From assembly GCF_949628265.1 (NCBI RefSeq), contig NC_088787.1, positions 2,222,501 through 2,286,500 on the forward strand: a stretch of 64,000 nucleotides of DNA. The letters are read 5' to 3'. The translations under genes and the position numbers were made by a program. The notes beneath the pieces are model-generated. The model was given only the letters and a program-made list of their open reading frames with translations. It searched no databases and was not told the origin of the DNA. Source of the stretch: Cloeon dipterum. Lineage: Eukaryota > Arthropoda > Insecta > Ephemeroptera > Baetidae. Positions 35,901 to 46,944 of this stretch are shown in pieces. The first letter of the stretch is position 1; the number at the start of each line of letters is the position of its first letter.

Positions 35901-36413
35901 TTCTTTTATTTTCCTTCGCAACCGAGCAGACACACGTCGACCAAAATACATACACAATCTTTGTTACGAAATAAGAAACGAGAAGAGTTTAGCGAATTAG
36001 GAACGAAAAATGATCACGAAATTTCAGTCCTCACGTTAAGATAAATAGACGTTTAAATTAATTAATTAAATTATTGGAATAATTTATTTTAAATTACGTA
36101 ATTGAGTAAAAATCAATTTCAATATTCGTTTCGCATTTTTGTTCCAAAATCACACAAAAATTGCTTCGGAATACTGCGAAGGTATCGATGAATTAATTTC
36201 TTCTCTCCTAAGTGGTACAACGATAAAAGCTCGGGATGTGTGCAGCACATTTATGTTTACATACAGCAAAATGCATCGGTTATCGTGCGACAGTCGGGCA
36301 GGCAGACAATAATTAGAGATTTCTCTATGAACACATTTTGATTGCAAGAGTCGTCGGGATTGAATCTTATTAATTTTTTTCCTCTAAAAATACACGAGAT
36401 TTCGCCGTAGTGA
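32929..36413. other. Intergenic: SLC6 5' region to phosphoserine phosphatase 3' end
   Basis: Just upstream of the SLC6 start (minus strand) is a GC-richer stretch (32940-33350) with a CACTCGCTCACT run, the likely 5' UTR/promoter. Farther right are the TTAA-flanked foldback copy at 33957-34334 and AT-rich DNA. Frames at 35360-35884 look fortuitous. Confidence 0.5.
33957..34334. mobile_element. TTAA-flanked foldback MITE, copy 2
   Basis: Complete copy: TTAA at 33957-33960, then AGACCGTCTTTGACGAAG, and at the right CAAAGACGGTCT followed by TTAA (34331-34334). The arms pair over about 170 bp and include CACCAATCGATTCCTGAGGG and GCGCATGCGTGAGAGCTGG-like blocks. Confidence 0.8.
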
Positions 36414-39001
36414 TTAGTCGAGGGCGTCGATCAGCTCTTGGAAGTCCGTGACGTACCACTTGGCCTTCGCCCTCACCTCCTCGCGAATGACGTTGCCGCC
36501 GAAGCCTGAAAACAAACAAAAAATCGCAATCATTGCACTTTCGTGGCGTAACAATTCACGTAAATCAAAACAGGCGCGAATTTTAAACAGTAAAACCAAA
36601 TCAGTCCGCCATTTTGTTCGCCTCGAAATAGGAAAAGTTTCCTACAGCCGAATTTTTGATGTGCGTGAAACCAAACCGAAGAAGGGGGCGTAACCGAGGG
36701 AATACAACATGGCGGCGCAGAAACGGCAGGCTCGCCGCTCGAAGGGGGCGTGGTCACGTGGTGCGCCGCCATTTAAATTGTTTTCATCCGGTTACGCCCC
36801 CTCTTCATCTGTTTCTGTTTCCCGCACATGAAAAACCCCTTTTTAACATCCCCACCCTTTCGATTAGAGGAAAAATGAAATGAATATTTTCTAACCTATG
36901 AAGGCGTCAGCTGGTGGGCAGGCTTCCAAGTCGGTCGCGCCGTCTCCGATGAGGACAACGTTGGAGTAGTCGTTCTTGGCCTTGAGAAAGCGAATGACCT
37001 CTCCCTTGCCGCCGCTGCGACAGGTCGGCTCTTCCTCGTCGAAGCCGGCGTAGTCGCCTACGAATTTTCCCTTTTCTTTTCATTCGGTTAATTAGGGTCA
37101 ACGATTGCGCCGCGTGCACTTGCCGATTGCCGCCGGGGCCAAGGTCAAGTGCAATGCGTGCGTGTGTCAAACGAATCAATTAGAGCCGAGGCCGCCGTCG
37201 CGCGATTCAAACAGCAAGCGACAACACACACAATGCACTCGCGCTTCCCGCTCCTCGTTCGGAATGCGTTATCAATCATCTTTCATAATTTCCGCGCTCC
37301 TTGCAGAGAAGGGTCAATTTGCCGCCACCGTGGACCGTGACGTCACGGTTTTAGGGCATTTCGATCGTTTTTCACGAGAATTTCGTCTGGCCTTATAATT
37401 AGCACCGACAGGGCAATGAACTTTTAAGGAAGGTTTCCCGCCATATTAGATTTAAAACGAGAAGATCATTTGGAACTTCGTGATAATTTCTTTAAAAATT
37501 CTTGGTGGGAATTTTGATTGTCGTAAGAATTTTTTTAACCTGCGTGTTTCAGCCGACCATTTTGAAAAACGAATCAAACAAATTTTGGCGGGCTTTCTGT
37601 TCCTTGATTGTAAACAAAGAATCATGGCCGAAAGTCTACACATTTACATAGAAAATTTAAGTTTAAAGCCATGCGCAGTGCAATTTGGCGGTGCTTGCGC
37701 ATGCGCAGTGACGTGAATTGGCAAGCCCGGATAATGAGGTTCAAAATGGCTGTAACTGCGCATGCTTATGACATGTAAATAGGTACTGCGCAGCCCGTTT
37801 AGCGAATGTGGACCGCGGAATAAGCATTCTGGTGGTTTTTCTCATCTTTTAACCGTTTACTTTTAAATAATAACAAAACCTAGGTAAAATTTTGGTTTTC
37901 CGCCATGGCCATAATGCTTAAATTTAATTAAAAATGGCCGCTTAGATAGATTTTGGGCAGTGAGAGATAAAATTTGGGAATATAAACGTTTCTAGAGGCC
38001 GATAGCGCTTTTTTATTTTTAAATTTTTAGCCAGAAGTTCATACTGATTACCGTGGCGGCCATTTTGAAAAAAAAAGAACGAAATATATTTTGGCGGGAA
38101 ATTAACAATTTGCAAATAAAACCGCAAATCACGGCAAAATAAAGGAATCCAATACATAAACAAATAAAATTCAAGATGGTAGCCATAAGCAGTGCGATTT
38201 GGTGGTGATTGCGCATGCGCAGTAAAGTCAGATGGCTAGTCCATGTAATGAAGCTAAGAATGTCTGCTACTGCGCATGCGCAAGCACGTAGATAGGTTCT
38301 GCGTTGCCCATTTAGCGAATAAGGACCGCGGAATGATCATTTGCTCATTTGCATTTAATTTTTATGTCGTTCAATAGGAAAAATTGTGCGCATTGATTTT
38401 ATTTAATTAAACAGGCCGGTAATAATTAATAAAAACGGATTGGGGCTCACCATTGAGGAAAAACTTGAGCCTGTTGGCGTAAATATTCTGCAGGGGGATG
38501 TTCAGTTCCAGCGCCACGGGGCCAACAAGACCCCGGAAGCCTCCAGAGATCAGGTAAACGGGGATTTTTCTGTGCTGCAGCTCGGCCACCAACTCCCTGC
38601 ATGAATTAAAATTATTTAATTAAAATCTCAAGTGTTTCATAATTTTTTTAGGCACAAACCTGACTCCAGGAGTGAGATTTGGGGGTCTGGTCCTTATCAG
38701 GTCTCGCATCTGGTTCAGGGAGGGCCGGATGATGCCCAGACGCTGCCTCAGGGCCTCTTTAAACTCGAGTTTTCCAGTCATGGCCTCCTTGGTACTGCGA
38801 AAAAATTAAAAAAGTCGGTTTAATTTTATTAAAATAATTTTTTACAAAAACTCACAGCTTTGAGACCTCATTGTATCTTCCGCAGAACTTGGCCAGCTCG
38901 TCGATGCCCTCGTCCTGGCAGACGGTGGAGTCGACGTCGAAGCAGACGGCGTCGGCGTTGCGCCAAACGCTCCTGGACGAGTCCTCCGCCGACGAACCCA
39001 T
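36414..39001 (-). CDS. aay: Phosphoserine phosphatase (HAD family)
   Basis: Five minus-strand exons: 38856-39001, 38660-38794, 38451-38596, 36896-37057 and 36414-36505; 226 aa, close to the usual 225. Performs the last step of serine synthesis, hydrolysing O-phospho-L-serine in the cytosol. HAD motifs are intact: CFDVDSTVCQDEGIDELAK (nucleophile and acid Asp), LISGGFR (motif II Ser), CRSGGKGE (motif III Lys) and LIGDGATDLEACPPADAFIG (metal-binding acids). The cap domain is EAMTGKLEFKEALRQRLGII. The start is the only ATG before the conserved N-terminus; the first codons (MGSSAEDSSRSVW) are ordinary. Its 5' end faces the gene at 40060 across about 1.06 kb, so a shared promoter region is possible. 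The symbol follows the Drosophila orthologue astray; orthology rests on family identity only. Confidence 0.93.
36657..36833. repeat. Imperfect hairpin in phosphoserine phosphatase intron 4
   Basis: Arms of about 60 bp: GAAGGGGGCGTAACCG and ATGGCGGCGCA on the left pair with TGCGCCGCCAT and CGGTTACGCCCCCTC on the right. Separated by about 50 bp. Probably a small MITE. Confidence 0.5.
37550..38340. repeat. Two diverged direct repeats in phosphoserine phosphatase intron 3
   Basis: Units at about 37550-37835 and 38045-38340 share CCATTTTGAAAAA, TTTTGGCGGG, TTGCGCATGCGCAGT, ACTGCGCATGC, TAGCGAAT and GACCGCGGAAT in the same order. Each carries two palindromic GCGCATGC sites. Confidence 0.6.
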
Positions 39002-40059
39002 GGCTGCGAGTGGTAGCGACAAGTTTAGTGTGCTGACTGAGTGTCACGGCTGTTGCCCGCAAAAACCGAGTCGCGCGTTTTATCGGCGGCAATCTAGGCG
39101 GCTGGGCGGTGCATTAGCCTCTGCTGGTTGCTCCCAACAACTGCAATCACCACCGGCACACAGAGTCACAGAGTGTGTGTGTTAGTACAGCACGCGTTGG
39201 CAAGCGTCCAGCTCACGCGTGACCTCCATGGTCATCTCTCTCCTCCGCAAATAATAAATTTGCTTGCTTCCAGATACAAACGATAAGCGTGCAGTGCAAT
39301 CATAATAATAATGTACATTCATGTCAAGATCCTTTTGCTGCTTGCGCTCGATTACGTACGTGTGTGCTTATCGCGGCCGACAAACAACCGTGTTTTCCAT
39401 TAAGTAGTGACGCCGAGCTGAGCCTCTGTCGCAGCAGATTCCGCAACCCGACAGCCAACGCATTATTTCAACGAGCTGTCGAATGTCGCCCAGTCGCCGC
39501 TCGCTCACCCTCACCACACACCATTATTTTGCTTTTATTTTACTCGCTACAGCTGGTCGCTAGAGGTCGAGGTCACGTGCTGCTCACCAGCCGCCCACCC
39601 GAACACCAATCACGGCGCGCCAAACCAGCCGCTGATTGGTCAGGCCCGAATTAAAAAATTCCTGCATCCGATTAACCGCGAATTTTGAGGAATAATAAGA
39701 AACGAAAGTAATTAAAGAGAAATTATGGCTGTTTTAATAATTGTTAATGATTAAATGTCAATTTAATTAAGATTCGTGCATGCTGTGCGAAAAATTCTCG
39801 TTCTCCAGCTGGATTGAGTTATGTGAAGCCAACGGACCAATCACAGAGTGGGAAAGCCAGCCAGCTCGTCGCTGATTGGCCAAATCGAAAAATTCGCAGC
39901 CCGCTTTCGAGCAAAATTAGTGCGGTTGTTTAATTTCGGCAACCACCTGCTGCATTTTGCAGATTTCGTCAAGGAATAGCTCCTGCCGACGTGCAGGCTA
40001 ACCAATTTCGCTTCTTCTGCGAATTTGAGCCGCCGTTTCTGTTACGAAAGCCGAAAATC
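39002..40059. promoter_or_regulatory. Divergent promoter region, phosphoserine phosphatase / SHCBP1-like
   Basis: About 1.06 kb separates the two divergent start codons. It contains CCAAT boxes in both orientations (CCAATCACGG near 39606, ACCAATCACAG near 39837, TGATTGG near 39633 and 39872) and is GC-richer than neighbouring intergenic DNA. Placement of the transcription starts is not possible from sequence alone. Confidence 0.4.
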
Positions 40060-43000
40060 ATGAACCGCCGAGTGGAGACCGCCCGCAAGAACCACGACGA
40101 GCGCATGAACGAGTTCGTCGGCGTGCTGAACCGCGAGGATTGTCTGCCGGGCAGCGAGGTGCTGGACGAGTGGAGGTTTCACCTCGAGCTGACGGTCAAG
40201 AAGGGCGGATGGCTCGCCGTGTACAAGCCGCCCGCCGGCAGGAACAAGGAATACATGGACTTCGTTAACGAGCTGGTCGCTGTGAGTTTCAGGGTGGAAT
40301 TTTTTAATTTTTGGGACTAATTAGAGGTTTTGACATTTTAGGTGGAGAGTGTGGAATTCCGAAATTTCGAAGGTTACGTTTGCAGTGCCGGGCAAAGCGA
40401 CTGCTCGTCCTCGGAGACGGGCTCGTCCTCCACGCAGACCAACAAGGTCTTCTGCGTGCCTCTGGAGGACCTGTACCCCTGCACCAACCAGCCAGACCCT
40501 GAGGTGGACGGTGACGAGCTGGCCAACGTGCTGGACCAGTACAGGTTGGTACAAAAAATTTTAATTTAAAACTTTGTTAAAAATTGTTGATTTCAGGTAC
40601 TTCCGAGCCAATTTGTGGCTCCCCTGGGACGAAGAGGACGACAATGAGGACTGGAGGGTGGCTGCCCTCGAACCCAGAATGCAGCTGTGAGTCTTATTTT
40701 ACACCAGAAAATTTTAAAATATTTTTTCGAAGGCTCTACGACATGGAGCAGGGGCTGGCGGGGTGCGAGATGTGCGAGCGGGTGCGGCGAGTGTTCCGGC
40801 AGGCGTGGGCGGCCCACGAGGACCTGCAGAGCCTGCAGGACGGCGACCCGCTGGACAGCGTGGACGGCTCGCCCGTGTCCGCGACGACCAGGGCGCTGGA
40901 CGAGGAGGGCGTGGCCATCCGCGTGATGCAGCTGCACCAGCGGCTGGACCAGCTCAGGCACGAGTTCTCGCGCCTCCAGAATCCGCTCATCCGAGGCCTG
41001 ATGGTCCGGCAGCGGCAGAGAATGATGCAGCCGCGCCGCAAGGGACAGCAGCCGTGGAACAGACTCGTCTGGCCCGGCGGCCCTGCCGAGCAGCTGGCCA
41101 AACTCGTCGGAACGGCCTCCCTCCTCGCCGGCACCGACCAAAGATTCAAGTCAGTCCATTTTTCTTCAGCTTTTTTTATTAAAAAAAAATAACCGAAAGT
41201 CTACTGGTGTTCGGAGCTAAAGGGTTCCGGAAAACCTGGGTTTTTCGAAAATGAATTTAGTTTTATGGAAAAAACAGACTTTTATAAAATATAATGGGTT
41301 AAAAATTGATTTTTTTAAACTTTTTGAGTTAAAAAAAAATAATTTTTAAGCAAGAAATAAGCCGTGAAATTTATTCGAGTTTTCACTGCTCTGTGCGCGT
41401 TGGTAATCACGCGTCGGAGGGAAACTAGGTCTCCAGATGGCAAAGGATCACAAGATCAAGGTCAAATAGCAGCAAGTCATAGAAATTATCTGCGCTGAAA
41501 ATTGCGTAAAAATCCAAGCTGACGTCCGAGTGCGAGCGATTAAATTGAATAACTTTGTTGCAGCTGTTGCGATCGAGCTGGATTTTGTAACATATTTTCT
41601 TACTAAATGATTTGCATTTTCGCAAAACAATTATCATGGTACAAACAAATGATTGTACAAATTCCTGTGCTGGGTGTCGGCGGGTACGAAGATAAGATAA
41701 ATTTACAGCTCTTATCACGCGCGTCCGCTTAAAAATTTGTGGCCGAAATTTAAAATGAAAAATATTCTCACCAGAAATTTTGGAAGCGCCTCGAGCTGTT
41801 AAATGTCACTGCTTGAAAGAGACTGACAGTTCAAAAGATAAAGTTGACGGGAGTACGTTCCCCCCAAATCCCTCGTCAATGGAAATTTCCGGTCATCCAT
41901 AAAATAAAACGATTCACGCGGCGATCACGCACCCGTGCACGCACGGAAAATAAATTCCTTGTTCCGTGACACGAGAAACGTATTATTTATCAGTAATAAA
42001 TACTAAAAATCTTTTAATTTATCTGTTTTTAGATTATATCCATTGCTCGCGTTGGCTTTGGAGGAGGCGAATGCCGGCGATTTCGTCTTTCTGGCGGCTG
42101 GCAAGTACTCGACCACTGGAAGCGCCGGTCTCGAAGCTGGCGGCACCATTAGAGGTTTTTATTTCCCCCTATAAAATATTCCCTGACTCTAAAATAATCT
42201 AAAAATCCAGGAATCGGCGAGGAAGCGGCTGTGGTGTCCGGCTGCGAGGCCGGCGACGTGATGCTCAACATCGAGTGCCAGCAGCAGCGGGACGAAACCG
42301 TCCAGTTCGACTTTGTGCTGTCCAACGTCACGCTGGAGGCGTACAAAATCGAAATCTGCCTCTTGCTGTCCGCTGGAAATGTCCTCCTCGAGAATTGCAT
42401 CGTAATTTTTATTTATTTATTAAAAAAAACACCCGCAAGACAAATTAATTCTAGATCGACGGCGGTGGCAGTCACGACAAAGACGACAGCGTGGGCGCCA
42501 TGGTGCGCGCCAACTGCCGCCTTGTGGCCAGAAACTGCGTCTTCACCGGCTTCACCACGGGCATCATCGCCTACGGAGGGGCTCGACTCGAGCTCGAAAA
42601 GTGCCATGTCAAGGAGTGCCAGTACGGAATGCAGGTTTGGCTAGTTAAAAATTGTTTGTCTGCGCAAACATGGCCGCCGAGAGAACCTAGCGAATTATAA
42701 GCGTTCGTGCCGCGGAATTTTGGCCGATCGGTCGCCCTGCCCACTTTTCAGCTGATCGGAATGACTTATTCGCGCGATGCAGAAGGATATAAAAGTGGGC
42801 GGGGCGAAGGATGTTCTTATTAATGATGCGCAGAAACGTACTGCATATGTCAGGCATGCGCAGTTGACAAATTTATATCAAAAGCAAGCCTATGATGTCC
42901 CTGATGATCACTGCGCATGCTTCAAATGCAAAGAAACCTACTGCGCAGCAGTTAAGAGAATAATCAGGGCATGCGCAGTAAACTTTTGAATCGTTTGCGT

Positions 43001-43522
43001 ACTCTGCGCATGCGCAATCGGAACTATCTCAAATTAATTTAGTTTTTCCAACTGAATTTGCAATGCAGAGGGACGGGGCGATTGATCGGCCAAAATTCCG
43101 CGGCACGAACGTAAATACGCCCTCTTTCGGTGAACAAACAGATGAATATTAATTGTCGGCTTGGCATGCCCCTGAACAACTAACTCGCACGGTGTGGAAA
43201 CAAATAATTGAAAGACGAGAAGCGAGTGACGCGCACTAATGACCGTTATTTCAACAGATGTACAAGGGCGCGGAGCTGTCGATGAAGCAGTGCGTGGTGA
43301 GCGAGTGCACCTCGCACGGCGTCTACTTCAAGTGGAGCTGCGACGAGCAGGAAAACGGCAGCACACTCGTCGCGCACGACTTTCTCAACACGTACGTTTA
43401 GACGCGAGTTTCCAATTTAAATTAATTAATCCGTTCGTTCCTTTAGGCTTCCCGGCGTTTCCGTCCAAGAGTCCGACTTCAAAGCTGTGCCTCTGGCTGT
43501 GCAAGTGGAAAATGTCAACTAA
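40060..43522 (+). CDS. nesd: SHCBP1 / Nessun dorma-like protein with right-handed beta-helix
   Basis: Nine exons: 40060-40281, 40342-40544, 40597-40686, 40733-41149, 42033-42154, 42211-42401, 42455-42634, 43258-43391 and 43447-43522; 544 aa, all phases consistent. The N-terminal half has an acidic segment (LPWDEEDDNEDWR) and a helical Gln/Arg-rich region around residues 200-300. The C-terminal half (about 312-544) is a pectate-lyase-like parallel beta-helix, with repeated coils such as NVLLENCIIDGGG, CRLVARNCVFTGF, ARLELEKCHVKEC and AELSMKQCVVSEC. This architecture is that of SHCBP1 and Drosophila Nessun dorma, a centralspindlin partner needed for cytokinesis. Intron 7 contains a 410-bp inverted-repeat element. 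The symbol is given by architecture; alignment would be needed to separate SHCBP1 from SHCBP1-like. Confidence 0.82.
42702..43111. mobile_element. Inverted-repeat MITE with GCATGC hairpin core
   Basis: Outer arms CGTTCGTGCCGCGGAATTTT (42702 on) and AAAATTCCGCGGCACGAACG (to 43111) are perfect complements over the terminal 20 bp and continue further (GGCCGATC). The core (42815-43015) has at least five GCATGCGCAGT-type palindromes. The core also matches 44580-44760 in the TLC gene. Lies inside intron 7 of the SHCBP1-like gene. Confidence 0.8.
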
Positions 43523-44031
43523 TAATACATTAATTAAATGTAATACTCCGAGTCAATAGAATTAAATAACCAAAGTGATACAATTAATAATATTAACGGT
43601 TTAATTCAAATTGAGAATCAATTTTCAGCTGCGGAATTGTGTACAACGTGTAAAATTTAAGCTCTCAGTCATGATGAAAAAGGCATACATTGGCACCACG
43701 CTTGTAAAAATAACTAAAAACGGTAACAAAAAATACATATTCTGTGGGATGAATCAAACTAAGGCATTTCAAACTCCTGAGACTTGAAATACTGAATAAA
43801 TACGACTAAGTTGTTTGGTTGGTAAACAAGTACTGCCATCACTTTGATGCTGTGTAAATAGGTGACGCCCTAGTCCGAACACTTCAGTGAAAACACGCAT
43901 AATATGTGCTCGAAGCAAAGCCAAGAAGCGCGTCTCTCCATGATTTATGTACATTATATTGTCGCTGGTCGTGCGCTGCACTTTTTCTGGCGAAATGGCT
44001 ATAGGTGATTGTGGAATTTTCAACTGCGGCG

Positions 44032-46242
44032 TCAGTTGGGCTTCTTGCTCGTCTCGTCCTGAGACTTTTGGCTCGCCCGCAAATCGGCCACCAACACCCG
44101 CAGGAACAACACGATGTTCATCAGCATCACCACCGACATGGCTGCAAAAATTGCGGTCAGCATTTCACACGATCAACAGGAAATAGGTTGAACGTACCGA
44201 CGCTTCCGATCGTGAAAGCGGTGGTGGTGAGCTCGTCCTTGTGCACCGCTAGCCAGCGCGTCATCCACCCAAGTGTGGCTATTCTGAACACCACAAATGT
44301 CCCTGAGACAGAGGAAGAGAGGAAATAATCCGTTTAGTATTATCTGGCATGACTAGAAGCGTAGTTTTGTGGATGGAATTGATAGATTTTCAGTTTCTGA
44401 TCAATAAGGCATGCATTGCGCATGTCTCAGATGTGTAGAAAGGGTTCTGCGCATGTCTCAGATGTGTAGAAAGGGTTCTGCGCATGTCTCAGATGCGTAG
44501 AGAGGGTTCTGCGCATGTCTATGATGCGCAGAAACGTACTGCGCATGTATATGTTGCGCAAAAACGTACTGCGCATATTTAAGATGCGCAGAAACCTAAT
44601 GCGCATAGCAGGTATGCGCAGTTGACAAATTTTGATCGGAAGCAAGCCTATGTCATAACTGATGTTCACTGCGCATGCTTAAAATGCACTGAAATCTACT
44701 GCGCAGCAGATAAGGGAACATTCAGGGCATGCATAGCCTGAGCAGAATGAATTAATAGGTCCTGCGCAGAATATTAATCTATGGCAAGAGTTCAGGATGC
44801 CTGACGCATCCTAATCTTGCGCAATAGGTGAGAACTCTGAGCTAGTGACACTTATAGGGCTTTAAATTTATTATTTCTAAATACTGCGCATGCGCAATGG
44901 TCAAAATGTTTTAAAACTACGAGAACTTGACAAAAATAGATGGAAATTGCTTTCTACCAGCTCCCTGATGCGCAATGGGTTACTGCGCACATGACACATG
45001 CGCAATAGGTTACTGCGCATCTAGCGCATGCGCAGTAGGTCTAAAAACGCTTGTCGGACTCACCGATGTTGAGCATGCTGTTGATTCGGTAGGTGAGGTG
45101 GTTTTTGCTGAAGCCCTGGATGAGCATGAGCTGGCGCGTGTGCAGAAAAACACTGTTGACCTCGACGAGCAGGGCGACGAGCCCGTAGCCGAGGTAGTGC
45201 TTGGTCACGATGGCCAGCGTGAAACACATGAGCACCTGAGCAAATTTTATTAAATACAAAACGCATTTTTTCCATATTACTCGACAACCATCGTGTGGTG
45301 CAGCAGCAGTTCGTAGCTGCTCCTTTTCCGGTGGTTGATCAGCAGGTCGCAAAAGTCGTACACGAAGTACCCTGGAAAAAGGGCAGGCTGTTAATGAATC
45401 AGGTTAAGAGGGGAATTTCGGTTTATCTAGCCTAAAAGGAACTGAAAAACAAAACGCAATAAATTAGACACGCACAAACGGGTTAAAGTGAGGCAGCCAA
45501 GTTCTAAAATTAACTCTCGCATTCCAACCTTTGCTCTCTCGCCGCAGTTTGGCAAATCCGATTATAGCGATTAATTCGTATAATTGTGCGGTGCTGTGAT
45601 AATGATCGAGAGCAGACAGATTTTTGCATACAAACAAAGCGCTGGTGTGACCTCGCTAGAGATAAACTCAAAAACCGAGTGCAAATAAATAGATAGACTT
45701 GGATTCATACTAAAATAGGATGTACAATGCTTGCCTTTGGCTTCGAGCGTGTCATGATTTTTTTAGACGCCTCTCCACTTAAACACTTTGAACGCAGAAA
45801 AAATGTGTACATTTTAAATTAAAGTGCCAAGTAAATGGGAAAGGTACGGAATTAAATTCATCGCCTCACCTACGGAAACGCTGATCAGAAGGTGCGACGA
45901 ACTCGAGTATTTGTTGATCAGGTCCTCGCGCATGATGGGAGTCTCCCAAAAACTGCAAAAATTATCATATAAAGGTTACGTAACCTTTAATCTTATATGC
46001 ACAATTAAATGCGCCTCAGGAAGGAAATTAATTTACCAGTAAAGGGCGCCAAGGCCCGTGAGGACCGAGTGGACGAGCGAGTTGGCCGTGTTCCTCCACT
46101 TCCACTGCTGGCGGAACGAGTGGCTGGCGCTCTTGGGCACCAACCTGGCCAGCAGCAGCAGGTTGAGCGCCGCGAACGCGCTCGCGCTTCCCGCCGCGTG
46201 CACCATGCCCAGATTCGGGCCCGTCACCGACGCGGGGTCCAT
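44032..46242 (-). CDS. TLC-domain membrane protein (TLCD1/TLCD2-like)
   Basis: Six minus-strand exons: 46037-46242, 45870-45952, about 45289-45371, 45064-45235, 44198-44302 and 44032-44141; 252 aa. Multi-pass membrane protein. Family landmarks are RQQWKWRNTANSLVHS, LYCFWETPIMREDL, GYFVYDFCDLLINHR, SYELLLHHTMV, the polar KHYLGYGLVALLVEVNSVF-type helix and RINSMLNIGTFVVFRI. They match TLCD1/2, plasma-membrane proteins that limit polyunsaturated phospholipid content in animals. The hydrophobic segments fit six or seven spans. The donor of exon 3 is either ATG/GTTGTC or three bases later; I chose the former. The C-terminus is lysine-rich (SKKPN). Divergent from hobbit with 702 bp between start codons. 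The intron between exons 4 and 5 carries a 30/31-bp minisatellite. Confidence 0.85.
44417..44760. repeat. 30/31-bp minisatellite plus diverged MITE core
   Basis: Seven units starting TGCGCAT at 44417, 44448, 44479, 44510, 44540, 44570 and 44600. The first three periods are 31 bp and the last three 30 bp. Units 1-3 read ...GTCTCAGATG(T/C)GTAGA; later units shift to ATGCGCAGAAACGTAC. From about 44580 the sequence merges into a copy of the MITE core found at 42815-43000 (AGTTGACAAATTT, AAGCAAGCCTATG, CACTGCGCATGCTT). Confidence 0.8.
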
Positions 46243-46944
46243 CGCTAATTAAATCGGGTTCGTTTCACCAAAACGGTCCGGCAGCAGCCACGCGTACAAC
46301 ACGACCGACCTGTGGATGGAAAACAGCGAACTAGACCAGACCACGAGAAGGGGGCGGTTCCGGTTCAGTGCAGCGAATTTCAGCTCATTTTCCTGACAGG
46401 AATACCGGTTCTTCATCAAAGAAGCCGCTGCTTTTCGCATCATTGGGTTGAATATATTAAAAAACCGGTATTTTAAAGTTCTCGGTTAATTCATTGAACT
46501 CATTCAAGTCAGGAAGCCACGCCTTGGTTAATTCGTACCGGTTTGGGTTCCAGGCTGCAACGTTTGAGTGTGGAGTACGAAACGGAGATAAAAATTTAAG
46601 TCTGGATTTTCATCTTTAATGGAGGTTTTTTCATTTTAAATCAGAATTTTAGTCATTATTAATCAATTATAATCTTTCAAAGGATAAAATTGAGTTAAAA
46701 ATTATTCAAAACCTCTAATTAGCTCAAATCTTCTTTTACTCCTTTCCGTTCTTCCCATGAAAACACTCGCAATCATGGGGGCGTGGCTGTCCCAGCTGGA
46801 AAAACGCCGCAATCTTGCGCAGATAACAAAACAAAAAGGCCTGTCAAACGAATTCGGGGGGATTTTTCTCGCCATGTAGCCAAAGATTCGGCACTGCTAC
46901 CCCGAATTCTCGGCAGAAATGTCAAAAGGGTGATCTAGCGCACA
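46243..46944. promoter_or_regulatory. Divergent promoter region, TLC gene / hobbit
   Basis: 702 bp between the two start codons. No open frame of note. It contains several ACCGGTTC/AACCGG motifs (46342-46420, 46460, 46537) and a GGGGCGTGGC box near 46780. Transcription starts cannot be fixed. Confidence 0.35.

Noticed and set aside
44417-44630. CRISPR-like array of regularly spaced repeats
   Set aside because: Whole 30/31-bp units repeat without unique spacers, inside an insect gene intron; it is a minisatellite.
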